Of a stretch of 64,000 bases of DNA, positions 23,016 through 34,537 are shown piece by piece. Below the pieces are notes generated by a model. It ran no database searches. It worked only from the letters and a program-made list of their open reading frames with translations, and was not told the DNA's origin. The translations under genes and the position numbers were made by a program. This stretch comes from Vicia villosa. Lineage: Eukaryota > Streptophyta > Magnoliopsida > Fabales > Fabaceae. Numbering within the stretch: position 1 is the first letter of the stretch; each line of letters starts with the position of its first letter. The stretch lies in contig NC_081184.1 in assembly GCF_029867415.1 (NCBI RefSeq), positions 79,706,364-79,770,363 on the forward strand. Direction: 5' to 3'.

Positions 23016-23990
23016 CAACATCAGGACTGAAAGGAATAAGATCTCGTGGCGATCTATGACTCAACATCGAAAGAAGATCTCGTGGCGATCAACTCGTCAA
23101 CAGAAGAAAAGGAAATAAGATCTCGTGGCGATCTTACGACTCAACACCGAAAGAAGATCTCGTGGCGACCAACTCGTCAACAGAAGAAAAGGGAATAAGA
23201 TCTCGTGGCGATCTTATGACTCAACATCGAAAGAAGATCTCGTGGCGATCAACTTGTCAACAGAGGAAAAGGGAATAAGATCTCGTGGCGATCTTATGAC
23301 TCAACATCAAAAGAAGATCTCGTGGCGATCAACTCGTCAACAGAAGAAAAGGGAATAAGATCTCGTGGCGATCTTATGACTCAACATTGAAAGAAAATCT
23401 CGTGCGACTTTCCACACTTTGGAAAGGAATAAGATCTCGTGGCGATCTATGACTCAACATCGAAAGAAGATCTCGTGGCGATCAACTCGTCAACAGAAGA
23501 AAAGGGGATAAGATCTCGTGGCGATCTTATGACTCAACATCGAAAGAAGATCTCGTGGCGACCAACTCGTCAAAAGGAGAAAAGGGAATAAGATCTCGTG
23601 GCGATCTTATGACTCAATATTGAAAGAAAATCTCGTGCGATTTTCCACACTTTGGAAAGGATTAAGATCTCGTAGCGATCTTATGACTCAACATCAGGAC
23701 TGAAGGGAATAAGATCTCGTAGCGATCTTATGACTCAACATCGAAAGAAAATCTCGTGCGATTTTCCACACTTTGGAAAGGAATAAGATCTCGTAGCGAT
23801 CTTATGACTCAACATCAGGACTGAAGGGAATAAGATCTCGTAGCGATCTTATGACTCAACATCGAAAGAAAATCTCGTGCGATTTTCCACACTTTGGAAA
23901 GGAATAAGATCTCGTAGCGATCTTATGACTCAACATCAGGACTGAAGGGAATAAGATCTCGTGGCGATCTATGACTCAACATCGACTCGA
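23016..23990 (-). repeat. 80 bp tandem repeat array (satellite-like) in NOg 3' UTR
   Basis: About a dozen units. The left half repeats every 80 bp: GGAATAAGATCTCGTGGCGA, then a CTCAACATCGAAAG spacer, a second AGATCTCGTGGCGATC, then AACTCGTCAACAGAAGAAAA. The right half uses a variant unit with TTTTCCACACTTTGGAAAG and CATCAGGACTGAAGG spacers. Most units hold the inverted repeat AAGATC / GATCTT around TCGTGGC. Arrays of this kind in the hypervariable 3' UTR of Ogre-like elements have been described as seeds of plant satellite DNA. Confidence 0.92.
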
Positions 23991-24538
23991 CATCGAGGGA
24001 CAAAAGAAGACATTGTGTCAGACACTCATCAGAGATTGAAGATACCTCGCATCGGCACCGTGGTTGGAAGAGATTTGAAATGTAGTAGTAGATATCAATC
24101 GGAATTTGTAAGGACAATTTTTTGTGTGGGGATGTATTATTGTCTTGACTGGGTGCGGATTTGTATTATCTGGCTTATGCTTTGTTATGCATGTTTGAAT
24201 TTTTCTATGGCGTAATGATCCGCTTTGACGGATATGCTACGCTTTTGAGGATGCGATATTATATGCAGTGAACACTATATGCAGAATGCCAAATAAAGGC
24301 ATTAATGAGGTAAACACCAGGGAGAATCCCCTTAGTGTTAAGGACCATGTGGAGGTGCCAATAGATATTGGACTTTGATTTGTAAGATGCACCTTCTTTG
24401 ACTTGAAGAATAATTTCTGACTTCTCACCATGTGCCACTGCTTGGAGGATTTTCAGCCTGAGGAGATTCCCTCGATTCACCATGTTGGGAATGAGAAATC
24501 CAGATAAGGAGCCTTGATTAGGGAAGTAGGACAACTCC

Positions 24539-24641
24539 TAGGAGAAATAAACTCCTATGCTTGAGGAATGGAACAAACTCTCGGGAGAAATAAACTCCCT
24601 GCTTGGGGGGAGACCAAGATTTTAGGAGAAATAAACTCCTA
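24539..24641 (-). repeat. Three hairpins with a constant AAATAAA loop in NOg
   Basis: Inverted repeats at 24,539-24,557 (TAGGAG / CTCCTA), 24,583-24,599 (GGGAG / CTCCC) and 24,623-24,641 (TAGGAG / CTCCTA), each around AAATAAA on the plus strand (TTTATTT in the element RNA). The middle copy differs on both sides of the stem so that pairing is kept. Confidence 0.75.
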
Positions 24642-26658
24642 TGATTAGGGGAAGGACAATAAAACTCAGAAGATCGTGCCCCAAGTTTTATGACCCATGA
24701 AGGAAATTGTCCCACAGGATCCTTGGAGAGATTTGTCAAATCTCGACGTAACTGCCCCAGATTGGTTGAATTTGAGAGATTCCTCGACGTGATTGCCCCA
24801 TATTGGTCAAAGCTTGAAGAGATTTATCGACATGATTGCCCCAGATATGCTGAACTTGAGAGGTCAAACCTTGATTCAATTGCCCCTGATTAGATACATC
24901 TTGCTAGAATCCTCAGGCTTTCTTTGTTTTGAAGTCAAACAGACATGGAAACAAACTTTACCACGCTCGACGAAGTCTCCAAACTTTTCCCCTCAGAGTA
25001 ATCAAAGAATGCATCAACTGTTCATGCCCAACGGAGTTCTTTTAGAGAACCTGCCCCTTGATGGTCAACATTTGAGATGATTAGCTTTTACTCCTCGGAG
25101 TTCTCAAGTCTCTTGTACTTTGACATAGTCAAGTTATTCACTGATTCTCATCCTAAAATTTCTTTGATGTTTAAGCAGATGTTTGTATGCAAAAGAATGT
25201 TAATTCTAGGAATGATAATTCTAATGCAAAGTGTACGTTAGTCTTGAAGTTTAAAGAAACCTTTTTTATTGAAATGAGGTTGCGACCTCTCGTGAATGGA
25301 TCACTAGTTGACACAACCTCGATTTTTTGCATGTGGACGATAAAGCAAACATACAATACCAACATGGATATGAGTCTCGCTTCATTGGGAGTCAGTTAAA
25401 CGCTATCTCTTGGGAGTGTGCTTTCAAAATAACCCTACTTCAATTAGGACTTTTGAGGGTTGTAACTTGGCTAGGTTCACGGTTTATAAAAGAACAAAGG
25501 ATTTTTAGGCTCGAAATTATTTGGTACCCACCCCCTTCGTGAGGTTCTCCATTCCTAGGTTCCATTAACTCGACATGAGTGTTCATTCCTCACAAGGGAT
25601 TTGGGATGGTTGAGGAATCAATGAGGTTTTTCGGACATGGCAGTCACTCACCTTTCATTTTTGGTGTCTGATCACACGACTTTGTTCTTTTGATAAGGAT
25701 TTTTATTTTGTAATTCTTGTTTTTCGCTTCTGCTTTCCCTAACTTTTGCCTGGACAAATTCTCTTGAATTTTATTTTGGAGTCCAGCGGGATGCCCTAAC
25801 CTTTTTGCCTAAGTCACTTGTTTTCGTGTTGTTGACTTAGCGGGCTCTTTTTTTTTTATTCACCTTCTTTTTTTTTGAACGAGTCGTGTGATCTTGAATC
25901 TTTGATTTGCGGGAGGTGATTGTGACTGCCTCGTTCTTTGATTGATGAGGGATAACCATCATTGTGTCGTCATCTCTTGACCTCTTGATAGGATAAGGAT
26001 AACCATTGAGGTTTTGACATTCCTCAACCTTTTGAAGGATATCCATTGTTGTACCCTTATGTGCACCTTTTGGTGAGTTTTGAACACTCGATCAAGTTAA
26101 ATGAACACTACCCTGCCCCAAGGTTAAAATAAGGTTTTTTTATGATTAGAAAAGAAACTCCTACTTCAAGGCTCAAAGGGGTTGACGAGGGTCTATCTCC
26201 CTTATATCTCCAGTGTTTGGGAATTTGAAACAATGCCTGTACATCCTCAGTAGGGTTTTTTATTCAAAAACACATGATTAGAGATTTTTGCGTTTTTATT
26301 TTTCATCATTCTCCCTCAGCTTTTTGCATAAGCAAGCAATTAATAAAGTTGGTATCGTAATGCCAAAACATTTTATGAGTGATAACGAATGGATTACTTC
26401 AAGACAAACATAGACAATGTATTATGATTTTCATTCAGAAATTAACAAGTTTTTACATGCTATTGATGCTTAAACACACAAATGAAAAATTACAATGAGA
26501 ATGCAGTAAGAAACTAAATGGGTGTCGTTGTTGAGGAGACTTGACTCCGTCTTGACTTATTGATCTTGAATACTTTTTGCAGTTCTTTCCAAACACTTCA
26601 GATTACTCCAAAAGAGAACTCCAACAAAGTCACCCATGAGTTGTAAACTTTTGCCTTG

Positions 26659-27154
26659 CTTTAGGGATTCGAGCAATGCGAGTGATGCAATGCTCAAGAT
26701 AAGAGTACGTCTTGCTTATCCCTCGTGCGGGAGCCCCAAGCATAGTTGCTAGAGTAGTAATCGCCATCATAAATGGGAAGAATCTTGTATGATCATCAAC
26801 TCAAGAGAGCCACTTGTGGTGAAGAAGACCCAATACTAGAATCTTAACCGATTGTGATTCCAACAAACAAGGAAACGAATGAGCACAAGGCAATCAATTT
26901 GTTTCTTATATTTTTCTCTCTGTTAACAAGCAAGGGCCACTGAGAAGGAAATCATGAGAAAAGGCAACTGAGTTATGAAGTGGAACCTTGAGAATGAGAA
27001 GCATTGTGAAGAGCACTCTTGATTATCACACGGAAGAAGATTCTGATGAAGTCACCCAAGAATTTGTAATGCTTTAGGGATTCGAGCAATGCGAGTGATG
27101 CAATGCTCAAGATAAGAGTGCGTCTTGCTTATCCCTCGTGCGGGAGCCCCAAGC
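26659..27154 (-). repeat. 84 bp direct repeat pair, 412 bp apart, in NOg
   Basis: 26,659-26,742 and 27,071-27,154 are almost identical (GCTTTAGGGATTCGAGCAAT through GGGAGCCCCAAGC). Weaker similarity continues on both sides, so this is an old internal duplication of about 0.4 kb. Confidence 0.8.
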
Positions 27155-27535
27155 CTATTCATTGAAGAAGTATTTGCCATGGAGGAACCTTGCGTAGTCA
27201 CCAAACTTAGAGAAGCTATTTGTTGCAAAGAGAACTCAAACACCAACTGCAACACCAACCTCCGCGGATACAGCTGAGCATAAGAACCTTGAGAATGAGA
27301 GATGCTTCTACGAAACATTCTTGATTTCCCCTTTTTTTTTAGAAAAGATTATGACGAAGTTGCTCGAGAATTTGTGGTGCTTTTATTATTATCATACCAA
27401 CCAATTCAGACAAGGGAGTAGTCTTCAACAAAATACGGAAATGAAATGATGATTGCCAATGTTGAGGGGCCTTGACTCCATTTGGGCTTATTCTTCTTTT
27501 TTCTTTTTTCCTTTTTTTTTTTTTGGGGCATTCAC

Positions 27536-28645
27536 TTATGCATGAACTCTACGTTTTATGCGCAGGCCATTTGGAGTGAATGATATTACTTTGGAGTCAA
27601 TGAGATCTTGGACTTTGTGTTTCAAAATATTACAATCCTCAGTTGAATGTCCAGATGTCCCAGAATGGTACTCACACCTTGCATTTAAGTCATATCCTTG
27701 AGGAATTAGTATTGGAGGGGGCTTAAACTCCCTTAGTTGGACCAAAGAATCCTTGAGCAAATGAGAAAGCAGCTGACTATAGGTCATAGGAATTGGTTCA
27801 ATCCTTCTTGGTGGTCTCCTTGGCATTTGTGGACCCTGCTGATGGCAATGATTCCAGTACCCATTCTGTTCAGGTGTCTTCCTCTTTTGATCTGGCTGTG
27901 AAACAAATGGAGAATGATGAGGTGGGAAACCTGGAACCCAAGATGGTGCATTATGCTTCTGATTTGAAGTAGATCTGACATAGAAGTATGAATCATCCTT
28001 TTCTTCCACCGCAGTTGGAAACCCATTTCCTCGAACAAACATACCCTCGGGGGTGAACAAAATCACTTTTGAATCAATGAGATCTTGAATTTGCTGCTTC
28101 AGCGCCCTACAATTCTCAATATCATGACCAGGTGCCCCAGAATGGAACTCACATCGAGCATTGGCATCAAAGGTGGGGGGAAGCTTTTCAGGCGTATCTA
28201 ATTCTCGTAGCTCAACCAACTGAAGCTCCAGCAAACGGGGAAGTAACTGAGCGTAAGGCATCGGGATAGGATTGAGAATTCTCTGAGGTTTCTTAGGCTT
28301 TTTCCCACGCATTTGGACCCCTTGATTCATTCTAAGGACATGAACAGATTGACGTGGAGATAATGGCACTTGAAATTGAGGGAGAGCTCCCTGAGGCATT
28401 CCATGAGTGGAAAGGGATCCTATTGAAGAGAAAGAGTCAACAGCTTCTGTTGCAGCAGTAGGGACAACATCACATTCTTTTCTTAGTACCGTCTTCAGAA
28501 CTTCCATGACCAGGCTCAACTGAGTCTTCAACTGATTGTTTTCCTCTTTTAGTGCATCCTGATTACGGACCAAGTCTCGCATCTCCAACATAAGATGACC
28601 CATTTGTTCCTTCATCTCATCCATTTCCTCACGGAGTTGTTCCAT
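27536..28645 (-). CDS. NOg short Gag-like protein: coiled coil plus two zinc-knuckle modules
   Basis: A 369-codon ORF beginning MEQLREEMDEMKEQMG. Residues 1-60 form a strong heptad coiled coil. Residues 128-200 and 286-360 are two copies of one module: a PIPMPYAQLLP or PIPMTYSQLL segment, then a CX2HX5HX4C knuckle (Cys 165-179, Cys 324-338) and QDLIDSKVI. In Ogre-B Gag a single such module follows the capsid domain (PMTYTELYPAL, knuckle at residues 489-503). The capsid core and protease are absent. I infer a derived Gag that keeps oligomerisation and nucleic-acid binding parts. It is the only plausible protein of NOg, and the frame is intact. Confidence 0.75.
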   Translation of the reverse strand: MEQLREEMDEMKEQMGHLMLEMRDLVRNQDALKEENNQLKTQLSLVMEVLKTVLRKECDVVPTAATEAVDSFSSIGSLSTHGMPQGALPQFQVPLSPRQSVHVLRMNQGVQMRGKKPKKPQRILNPIPMPYAQLLPRLLELQLVELRELDTPEKLPPTFDANARCEFHSGAPGHDIENCRALKQQIQDLIDSKVILFTPEGMFVRGNGFPTAVEEKDDSYFYVRSTSNQKHNAPSWVPGFPPHHSPFVSQPDQKRKTPEQNGYWNHCHQQGPQMPRRPPRRIEPIPMTYSQLLSHLLKDSLVQLREFKPPPILIPQGYDLNARCEYHSGTSGHSTEDCNILKHKVQDLIDSKVISFTPNGLRIKRRVHA

Positions 28646-29702
28646 AGTTGATCTTGGAGTTGTGGCGGTGAGAAGTCAAATCTGCTGTTGATCTTGGAAT
28701 CTGAATAGAAATGGTCCCATAAGTCTTTGAAAGAACCATGAAATGCATGATAGTATGAATGCATGTTTCATTTATGAGAGATCCTAAAGTCTTTTCACAC
28801 ACTTTCATTTTTCTTTTTTGGAATCAAAGCTTCTCTTTTTTTGTATAGAATATCTTTTCTTTCTTTTTTTGCTTTTCTATTTCCTTTTCTTTTACATATC
28901 TTTTCTTTTCTTTTCTTTTCTTTTCTTTTCTATTTCCTTTTCTTTTACATATCTTTTCTTTTCTTTTCTTTTCTTTTCTCTTTTTCTTGGAAATAGGCTT
29001 TAGGATCTTTCATAAATGGAGTGGACAAAGCAATGATGTTATGCAATGCAAAAGCATGGGATCCACGGTCCATATAATCTTAGTAACCACTGTACAATCC
29101 TCTGAATGACTGATACAGGTCAAATGTCACAGGATCAAAGGTCCGACACCTTTTTGAATACCAGGAAAACCAATAGTCACCAACAGAACAGAATAGTCAC
29201 CAACGGTACCTGTCATGTATATCCCACCCCACTCACAGGTGAATCTAGGTCAAGGTAGGTCAATGGCTTCCAGCGTTATCAGTTCTCCTGAAACACCATC
29301 ATTGTCGCAAATACATGCCAACAACGGTATCTCATTTGAACCTCGACTGGTCGTGGGTCTCATGATCGCAATCAACAGAACCTGACATTCTGTTGGCGTC
29401 ATGACTATCCACTCTATCCTAGGTATCCTATGTGTCACTCTGGCCTGGGTATTGGGCCTTTTACCTCATAAAACATCCCACCCAACCTGCAAAACAGAAC
29501 AGAAGACCCCAAGGAACACAGAATATAATCCATATGCATGATGTGCAAACAGAAATAAACATGATATGCAAGCAGAAAAGTAAACATGCAAACATATATA
29601 CAAGGTATAGACATAAAAACAAATAAACACCCAGTAAATAAACAAACAAACGCAGGCTAGGATCGACTCACTAAGGATGGACCAGCAACAGGTCTAGCAA
29701 CA
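28646..29702 (-). other. NOg 5' untranslated region
   Basis: About 1.06 kb between the primer binding site and the Gag-like ORF. It includes the TTTTC microsatellite; the rest (29,000-29,700) has no coding signal that I can support. Confidence 0.6.
28855..28985. repeat. (TTTTC)n low-complexity tract in NOg 5' UTR
   Basis: Pentamer repeats in two blocks (around 28,900-28,930 and 28,950-28,980) separated by a repeated TATTTCCTTTTCTTTTACAT segment. On the RNA strand this is a purine-rich (GAAAA)n tract about 350 bases upstream of the ORF. Confidence 0.9.
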
Positions 29703-29720
29703 TCCCCAGCAGAGTCGCCA
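29703..29720 (-). other. NOg primer binding site
   Basis: The minus strand reads TGGCGACTCTGCTGGGGA two bases after the 5' LTR end at 29,723. It is the classical Ogre/tRNA-Arg type site. Ogre-A and Ogre-B have a variant with TTCA in place of CTGC. Confidence 0.9.
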
Positions 29721-29722
29721 GC

Positions 29723-32700
29723 TGTCGCACGCTCGCGAAAAATGAACAGAGTCGCCACCAATATATTTATCCCATAAGGGAAAGGAATATCAGAAAACCT
29801 AACAAAGGAAGGAACAGGGTCTTGCGACCAGAGAATCAAGGTACGGGAGTCGGTTACGCGAGGGGAAGGTATTAGCACCCCTCGCGCCCATCGTACTCGA
29901 TGGTATCCACCTATGTTTGTTTCTATCTAAAGGGTGTATACTATGTCTATGTCTAAATGCGAAATGAATGCAAAATGTAGGGAAAAGAAAGAATTGTACT
30001 CGCACGGGCCCTACCCCGCTGCCTACGTATCCTTTTCAGGAATCAGAGTTACCGTAGCTCGGCTCACGTTTTTCTGTTTGTTTTTGTGTTTTTTAGTTGG
30101 GCGGAGTCAACGCTCGCGTTCTTGCACAAGGGGACAGCCTAGGATGCAATGGAACGGAGATAACGATGCCCTTAAGAAGAAGAAAGAGATTGGTTTGTGT
30201 CTTTTAGGGTAGATGAGTGATGAACAGTACCCAATACCGGGCCACTCACCACTTTCTCTACTTTGTTTTAGTCTGAACCATTGTTAGGTGTTTTAAAGTG
30301 TTTTTGGTTGTGTATTTTTTAAGGGAATTTACTTCACGATCCGAATCACATGAAATGTATAATGATCGAGAAGCAGATTAGGGAATGAATCCCACTCACT
30401 TCCATCCCATTATGTAATGTTTGAGAAACAGATTAGAGAATGAATCTCACTCATTTCTCTCCCATTAATTAATGTTTGAGAAACAGATTAGGGAATGAAT
30501 CCCACTCGTTTCTCTCCCATTAAGTAGTGACCGAGAAACAGATTAGGGAATGAATCCCACTCGTTTCTATGCCACTAAGCGATTGAGAAACAGATTAGGG
30601 AATGAATCCCACTCATTTCTCTATCACTTTCTTAATGTGATTCGCATCTTCCTTTTATTAGCGTTTTAAAGAGTTGAAGAGAAAAAGAATGCAACGGGGA
30701 ACTATTTCTAAATTCTAATCTAAGTTGTTCTAATTCCTATTTAAGAGCTAAACTAAAATTTAAAGGAAAGCATACTAAGGTTATAACAACATAGGCCAAA
30801 AATAAGGCCAAAAACTAAGCAACAAAGTCACACGACAATTACACAAAACGATCATGGAAATAGTACAAAAACGATTCAAGCATTAGTACGAAAATGAAAC
30901 TAAAAAATACTACTATTTTTTTATGAGTTTTTTATGGAAGGGAAAAGAATTTCACATTGAGTAAAAAGACTAAACAAACTAGCTTAAAACTAATTTTTTA
31001 TTATTTTCTATGTCATTTTTTATTACTTAAAAATCGGACAAAATTGTGATTCTAAATGTTATTATTATCCAAAACTCTAATGAGAGAATATGATTTTATA
31101 TGCTTTTTGTTACCTAAAAGAAATAATCGAAAACAAACTATGTACAAAAACTAAGTCTACACATGGAATAATGGGGTCAGGGGGTGAATGTTAAAAATAG
31201 TTGGTGCAGTTAGTAACTGGCGCAGGGCCCAGGCTGGTGGCCCATCAGAATTGTTTTTTTGTTACAAATTCTCAGCACCAAAAACGGACGGTAGATGGGC
31301 CACAGGTGGTGTGTGAACAGCAATTCGTTTGGCCCATAGCACTTGATCCAATTAATTCAGATCTCGTATTCAGATTTTTGTTAATTGCCAACCAAATTCA
31401 TTAATCCAATCAATTAACCTCAATTATACTACATCACTATCAATTAATATTCAGATTAAAAATTAACCTAAAGTTTAATCAAATCAAATAAAAACGAAAA
31501 TTAAAAGGAAAGGGATTTAGGGTTACTAATGTGACGCATCAGCTTCCAAACTCCCAAAGGGACTCTGCTCTCCTTCTTCATGAAAGCGGCGGCGCGACGA
31601 ACGGAAAGATCCTCTCCGGCAATAAGTCTCCGTGTGAATCAAAGAACGACGCCATCCTCTTGCCTCTCTGCTCGCTCTCACCTACTCGCGGCGGTGGATA
31701 GCTCAACCTTCTCTGATTCTCCGAGCAAATGATACTCCCTCCGTCTCCTTTCAAATTCTCGATTCTTCATCTCAACCGACCATCTCTTCGTTCGCTCTCC
31801 TTCCTTGCTTCTGATTCAAATTGACCGGTTCAGTGCTTCTCCGACCAACTCATCTTTCGCGTCTCAGATTCAATAACAAGAGCAAGCGATAAACAGATTC
31901 AACTCATCTTTCTGGTGTCGATGATGCCACTGGATAAATCCAGAGGATTCTTGCTCCAGGTAAACGTTTCGCCTTTCTTCTGCTATTGATCTTTCTGTTT
32001 ATCGTGAACCATTCTGAATCTTCATCTTGACGCTTGGATTCGTCCGTCTGATTTATTATGGCTTGCAGTGTGTTGAAGGTGCAGAATGGTGAAGTGAAGA
32101 GATGAAGATAGGAGAGAGGATCTGAGATGGAGGTTGATCTCTGATGAAAAGGAAGAGTGTGATGAAGATTCGTGAGTTGTGATGAAGATGGATTATTGAG
32201 GTGTGATAGGAGAAGGCTTCTGTTGAGAGGTTGAAGATGAATTGTTGAATATGGTGGATTGAAGTTGAAGGTGGGAGAAGAATGAATGGATGGAAGTGAA
32301 GGGAAAATGAAGATAGTGGAGAAAGAGATTGAAAGAGAAGAAGAAGAAAATGGTGAATTGGAAAAATGAACCGACCCCCGGTGTATGAATGGTGATGCTG
32401 ATATATAGATGAATTTGAAGGTGAATTCAGTTGGAGAAAGGAGTTCCTGGCTGTTAGATTGGAGGGAGTTAGTTACCAAACTGAGGGTGGAGATTGAGTC
32501 TAAAATGAGGTTAGTTATAACTGTCAAGTTCTTCTCCTCTTTCTGTTTTTCTGTTACTGATTCTGAATAATTCTGTTAGGAATCGGTTGCATTCTGTTAT
32601 GCTGTTAGGAATAGTTAGTTGGTGGTTAGGAGTTAGTTTTCTGTTATGAAATTTGTTCTTTTTCTGTTGGAGTTTTGGTGTGTTGAAGAAGTTTGTTACC

Positions 32701-34532
32701 GATTCTGCTATGCCGACTTTCTTCTAATATTTCCTGTTAGCTGCAAGTTGATTTTGGTTTTCTCTTTTTTCTTCTAATTGTTATGCTGAATCTTTTTGTT
32801 CTGTTATGCTGAATTTTGGTTTATTGTTTCAGAATGCTGCAGGGCTGTTTGGATTAGTGTATGGACTCTTGGGGATGAATGAAGGCATGGCTAAGCTTAA
32901 TAGTGAAGAATTTTGTTGGAATTGTGGCATTTGAATGGCTGGGCTGTCACTGCCGAGAATATGAAGGTGGGTATGGTTGAATGATATTTCTTTTCTTTTT
33001 GTTTGAATAGCAGCCTTAGCAGTTACTTGTTAGAAACTCCGGATTGTTACTCGAAACGCAAATAAATGTCAAATAGAGGTGCTGTTATGAATAGAGATGC
33101 TGTTATGAATAGAGGTGCTTTGAACTTGAATAGAGGTGCTGAATTGGAATTGTTTACTTTTGAATAGATGTAGGATTGAGTGTATGCAATGGTTGTTGGT
33201 ACGGCCGCGGGGCTGCTTTGTTTATACTGCGTGTTTTTCTTGATTTTTGCCTCTGTTGTTATATGCAGGTTAAGAATGAGACTGTTAATATATATAGGTG
33301 ACAATGGTGCCTTTGTGTGATCATGTTCTGATTTGTGTGTTTTAGAATAGGCTTTTGAATGTTTGTGATGATGGTTGACTCGAATATGGTTTTGAAATGG
33401 TTTGAATTTCTATTTGGTGCATAGGGTTATTTGAACTGTGTGGATTGGTTTTGGTTCATGTACAAAATGCTTGAAGTTTAACCAATTTGTCTACTGGTTT
33501 ATGCAGGATGTGAAGTGAACTGAGCAGCTTGGCATACCTTTGGAAATAACATGGAGTAGATGGAAGTGGCTTATGGAGGGTTTTTTAGAAATAGGCTTAG
33601 GAGACTTGTGTAATTTTCAATATGCTGAATTTCTTTTATACCCTTTGACTCATTGTAATGGATTGTAACTTTGACTTGAAACGCAAGGAATTTGAGTTGG
33701 AATTCTTTTACTTATACTTGAACTTTGAATGAAGCTTCACCTTTTGTTGTAATCTCTTGTACGGATCAAACGAAATTTGAAGTTTGGTATTGACTTGTAA
33801 TTATGGTACCAAGTAATGAACATTTCCCTCCATCTTTTAAATTTGAATTCTTGAATTTTGTATTTTTGAGATTGGATGGATTGAATGCTTTGAATTTGGA
33901 AGCCTTGCGTTCATGTCTTATAATTTTGAATCATGATAAACTTTTGTCTCCTTTTTGTAACCCGAGTTCCAAGAAATTATCGTCTTAATCCAATCAGACT
34001 TGTACATTAAGAACTCGATGAATATTTCACAGTAATGAATCCAATTTCAATTCGATTTTCAATATGCACTTGTGTCGAAACAACAACCAAACACCTCAAT
34101 AATAATGAACTCACAACTCCATATTTTGCACCATGACAACGTCTTTCCTCAGTTGATGCCCTTCATATAACCATAATGCTTTAGGGACCTTTTTGATGAA
34201 GATAAGGATTGGAGCACAGAAGGACACCTTAACATATGATCCGATTACCCTTTGCTAGCGAACCTTGTAATTTGATGAATAAAAACTCCATGAATCAAAC
34301 CCTAATTCCATGATCCCAGTGCTCAAAGAACAACCAGGTGAATCAAGTTTATTTCAAGTAGGAGCCTCAAACCAATAGAACCCTAATCCACTAGAAGACC
34401 TCTGATCCCCTGTCTCAAATTATTGGTTAATGATGCATGTTATGTCAATGACCTAATGGAAAGATGCAGATGAATGCAAAGTGTGAGCCAGATAGAGATA
34501 AATTAGGGGTAGGACAAATTTGGGGTATGACA
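29723..34532 (-). repeat. NOg 5' LTR
   Basis: 4,810 bp, starting on the minus strand at 34,532 and ending at 29,723. By eye about nine substitutions and two indels (1 and 2 bp) separate it from the 3' LTR, in line with the 3 bp length difference. It repeats the 55 bp hairpin array (30,368-30,624) and the 207-codon ORF (31,904-32,527). Confidence 0.93.
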
Positions 34533-34537
34533 AGGTT

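Larger units (their letters stand above)
23991..27535 (-). other. NOg interior, non-coding, repeat-rich 3' half
   Basis: I found no conserved coding region. It contains a hairpin trio around 24,539-24,641 (AGGAG or GGGAG, loop AAATAAA, CTCCT or CTCCC), a degenerate series of about 60 bp units with CGACGTGATTGCCCCA-like cores at 24,700-24,900, and an 84 bp direct repeat (26,659-26,742 and 27,071-27,154). The many short ORFs in both orientations look like chance. Confidence 0.7.
17882..34532 (-). mobile_element. NOg: complete Ogre-related non-autonomous retrotransposon
   Basis: A 16,651 bp insertion flanked by a perfect AGGTT duplication (17,877-17,881 and 34,533-34,537) within the Athila-like gag gene. 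It has two 4.81 kb LTRs, a primer site TGGCGACTCTGCTGGGGA, a polypurine tract AAATAGGGGCAGC, and a 7.0 kb interior whose only family-like ORF is a shortened Gag. The LTR start TGTCATACCCCAA and the polypurine tract are those of Ogre-A and Ogre-B. The LTRs show about nine substitutions and two small indels, so the insertion is very young. There is no protease, RT, RNase H or integrase, so mobilisation must have used proteins from another element, most simply an Ogre. Confidence 0.93.

Noticed and set aside
23016..23990. Regular repeats with spacers, superficially like a CRISPR array
   Set aside because: Spacers are themselves repeated, units vary, the context is a plant retrotransposon, and no cas gene is present.
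28818..29003. Phe/Leu-rich 61-codon ORF on the plus strand
   Set aside because: Translation of the TTTTC microsatellite, antisense to the NOg element.
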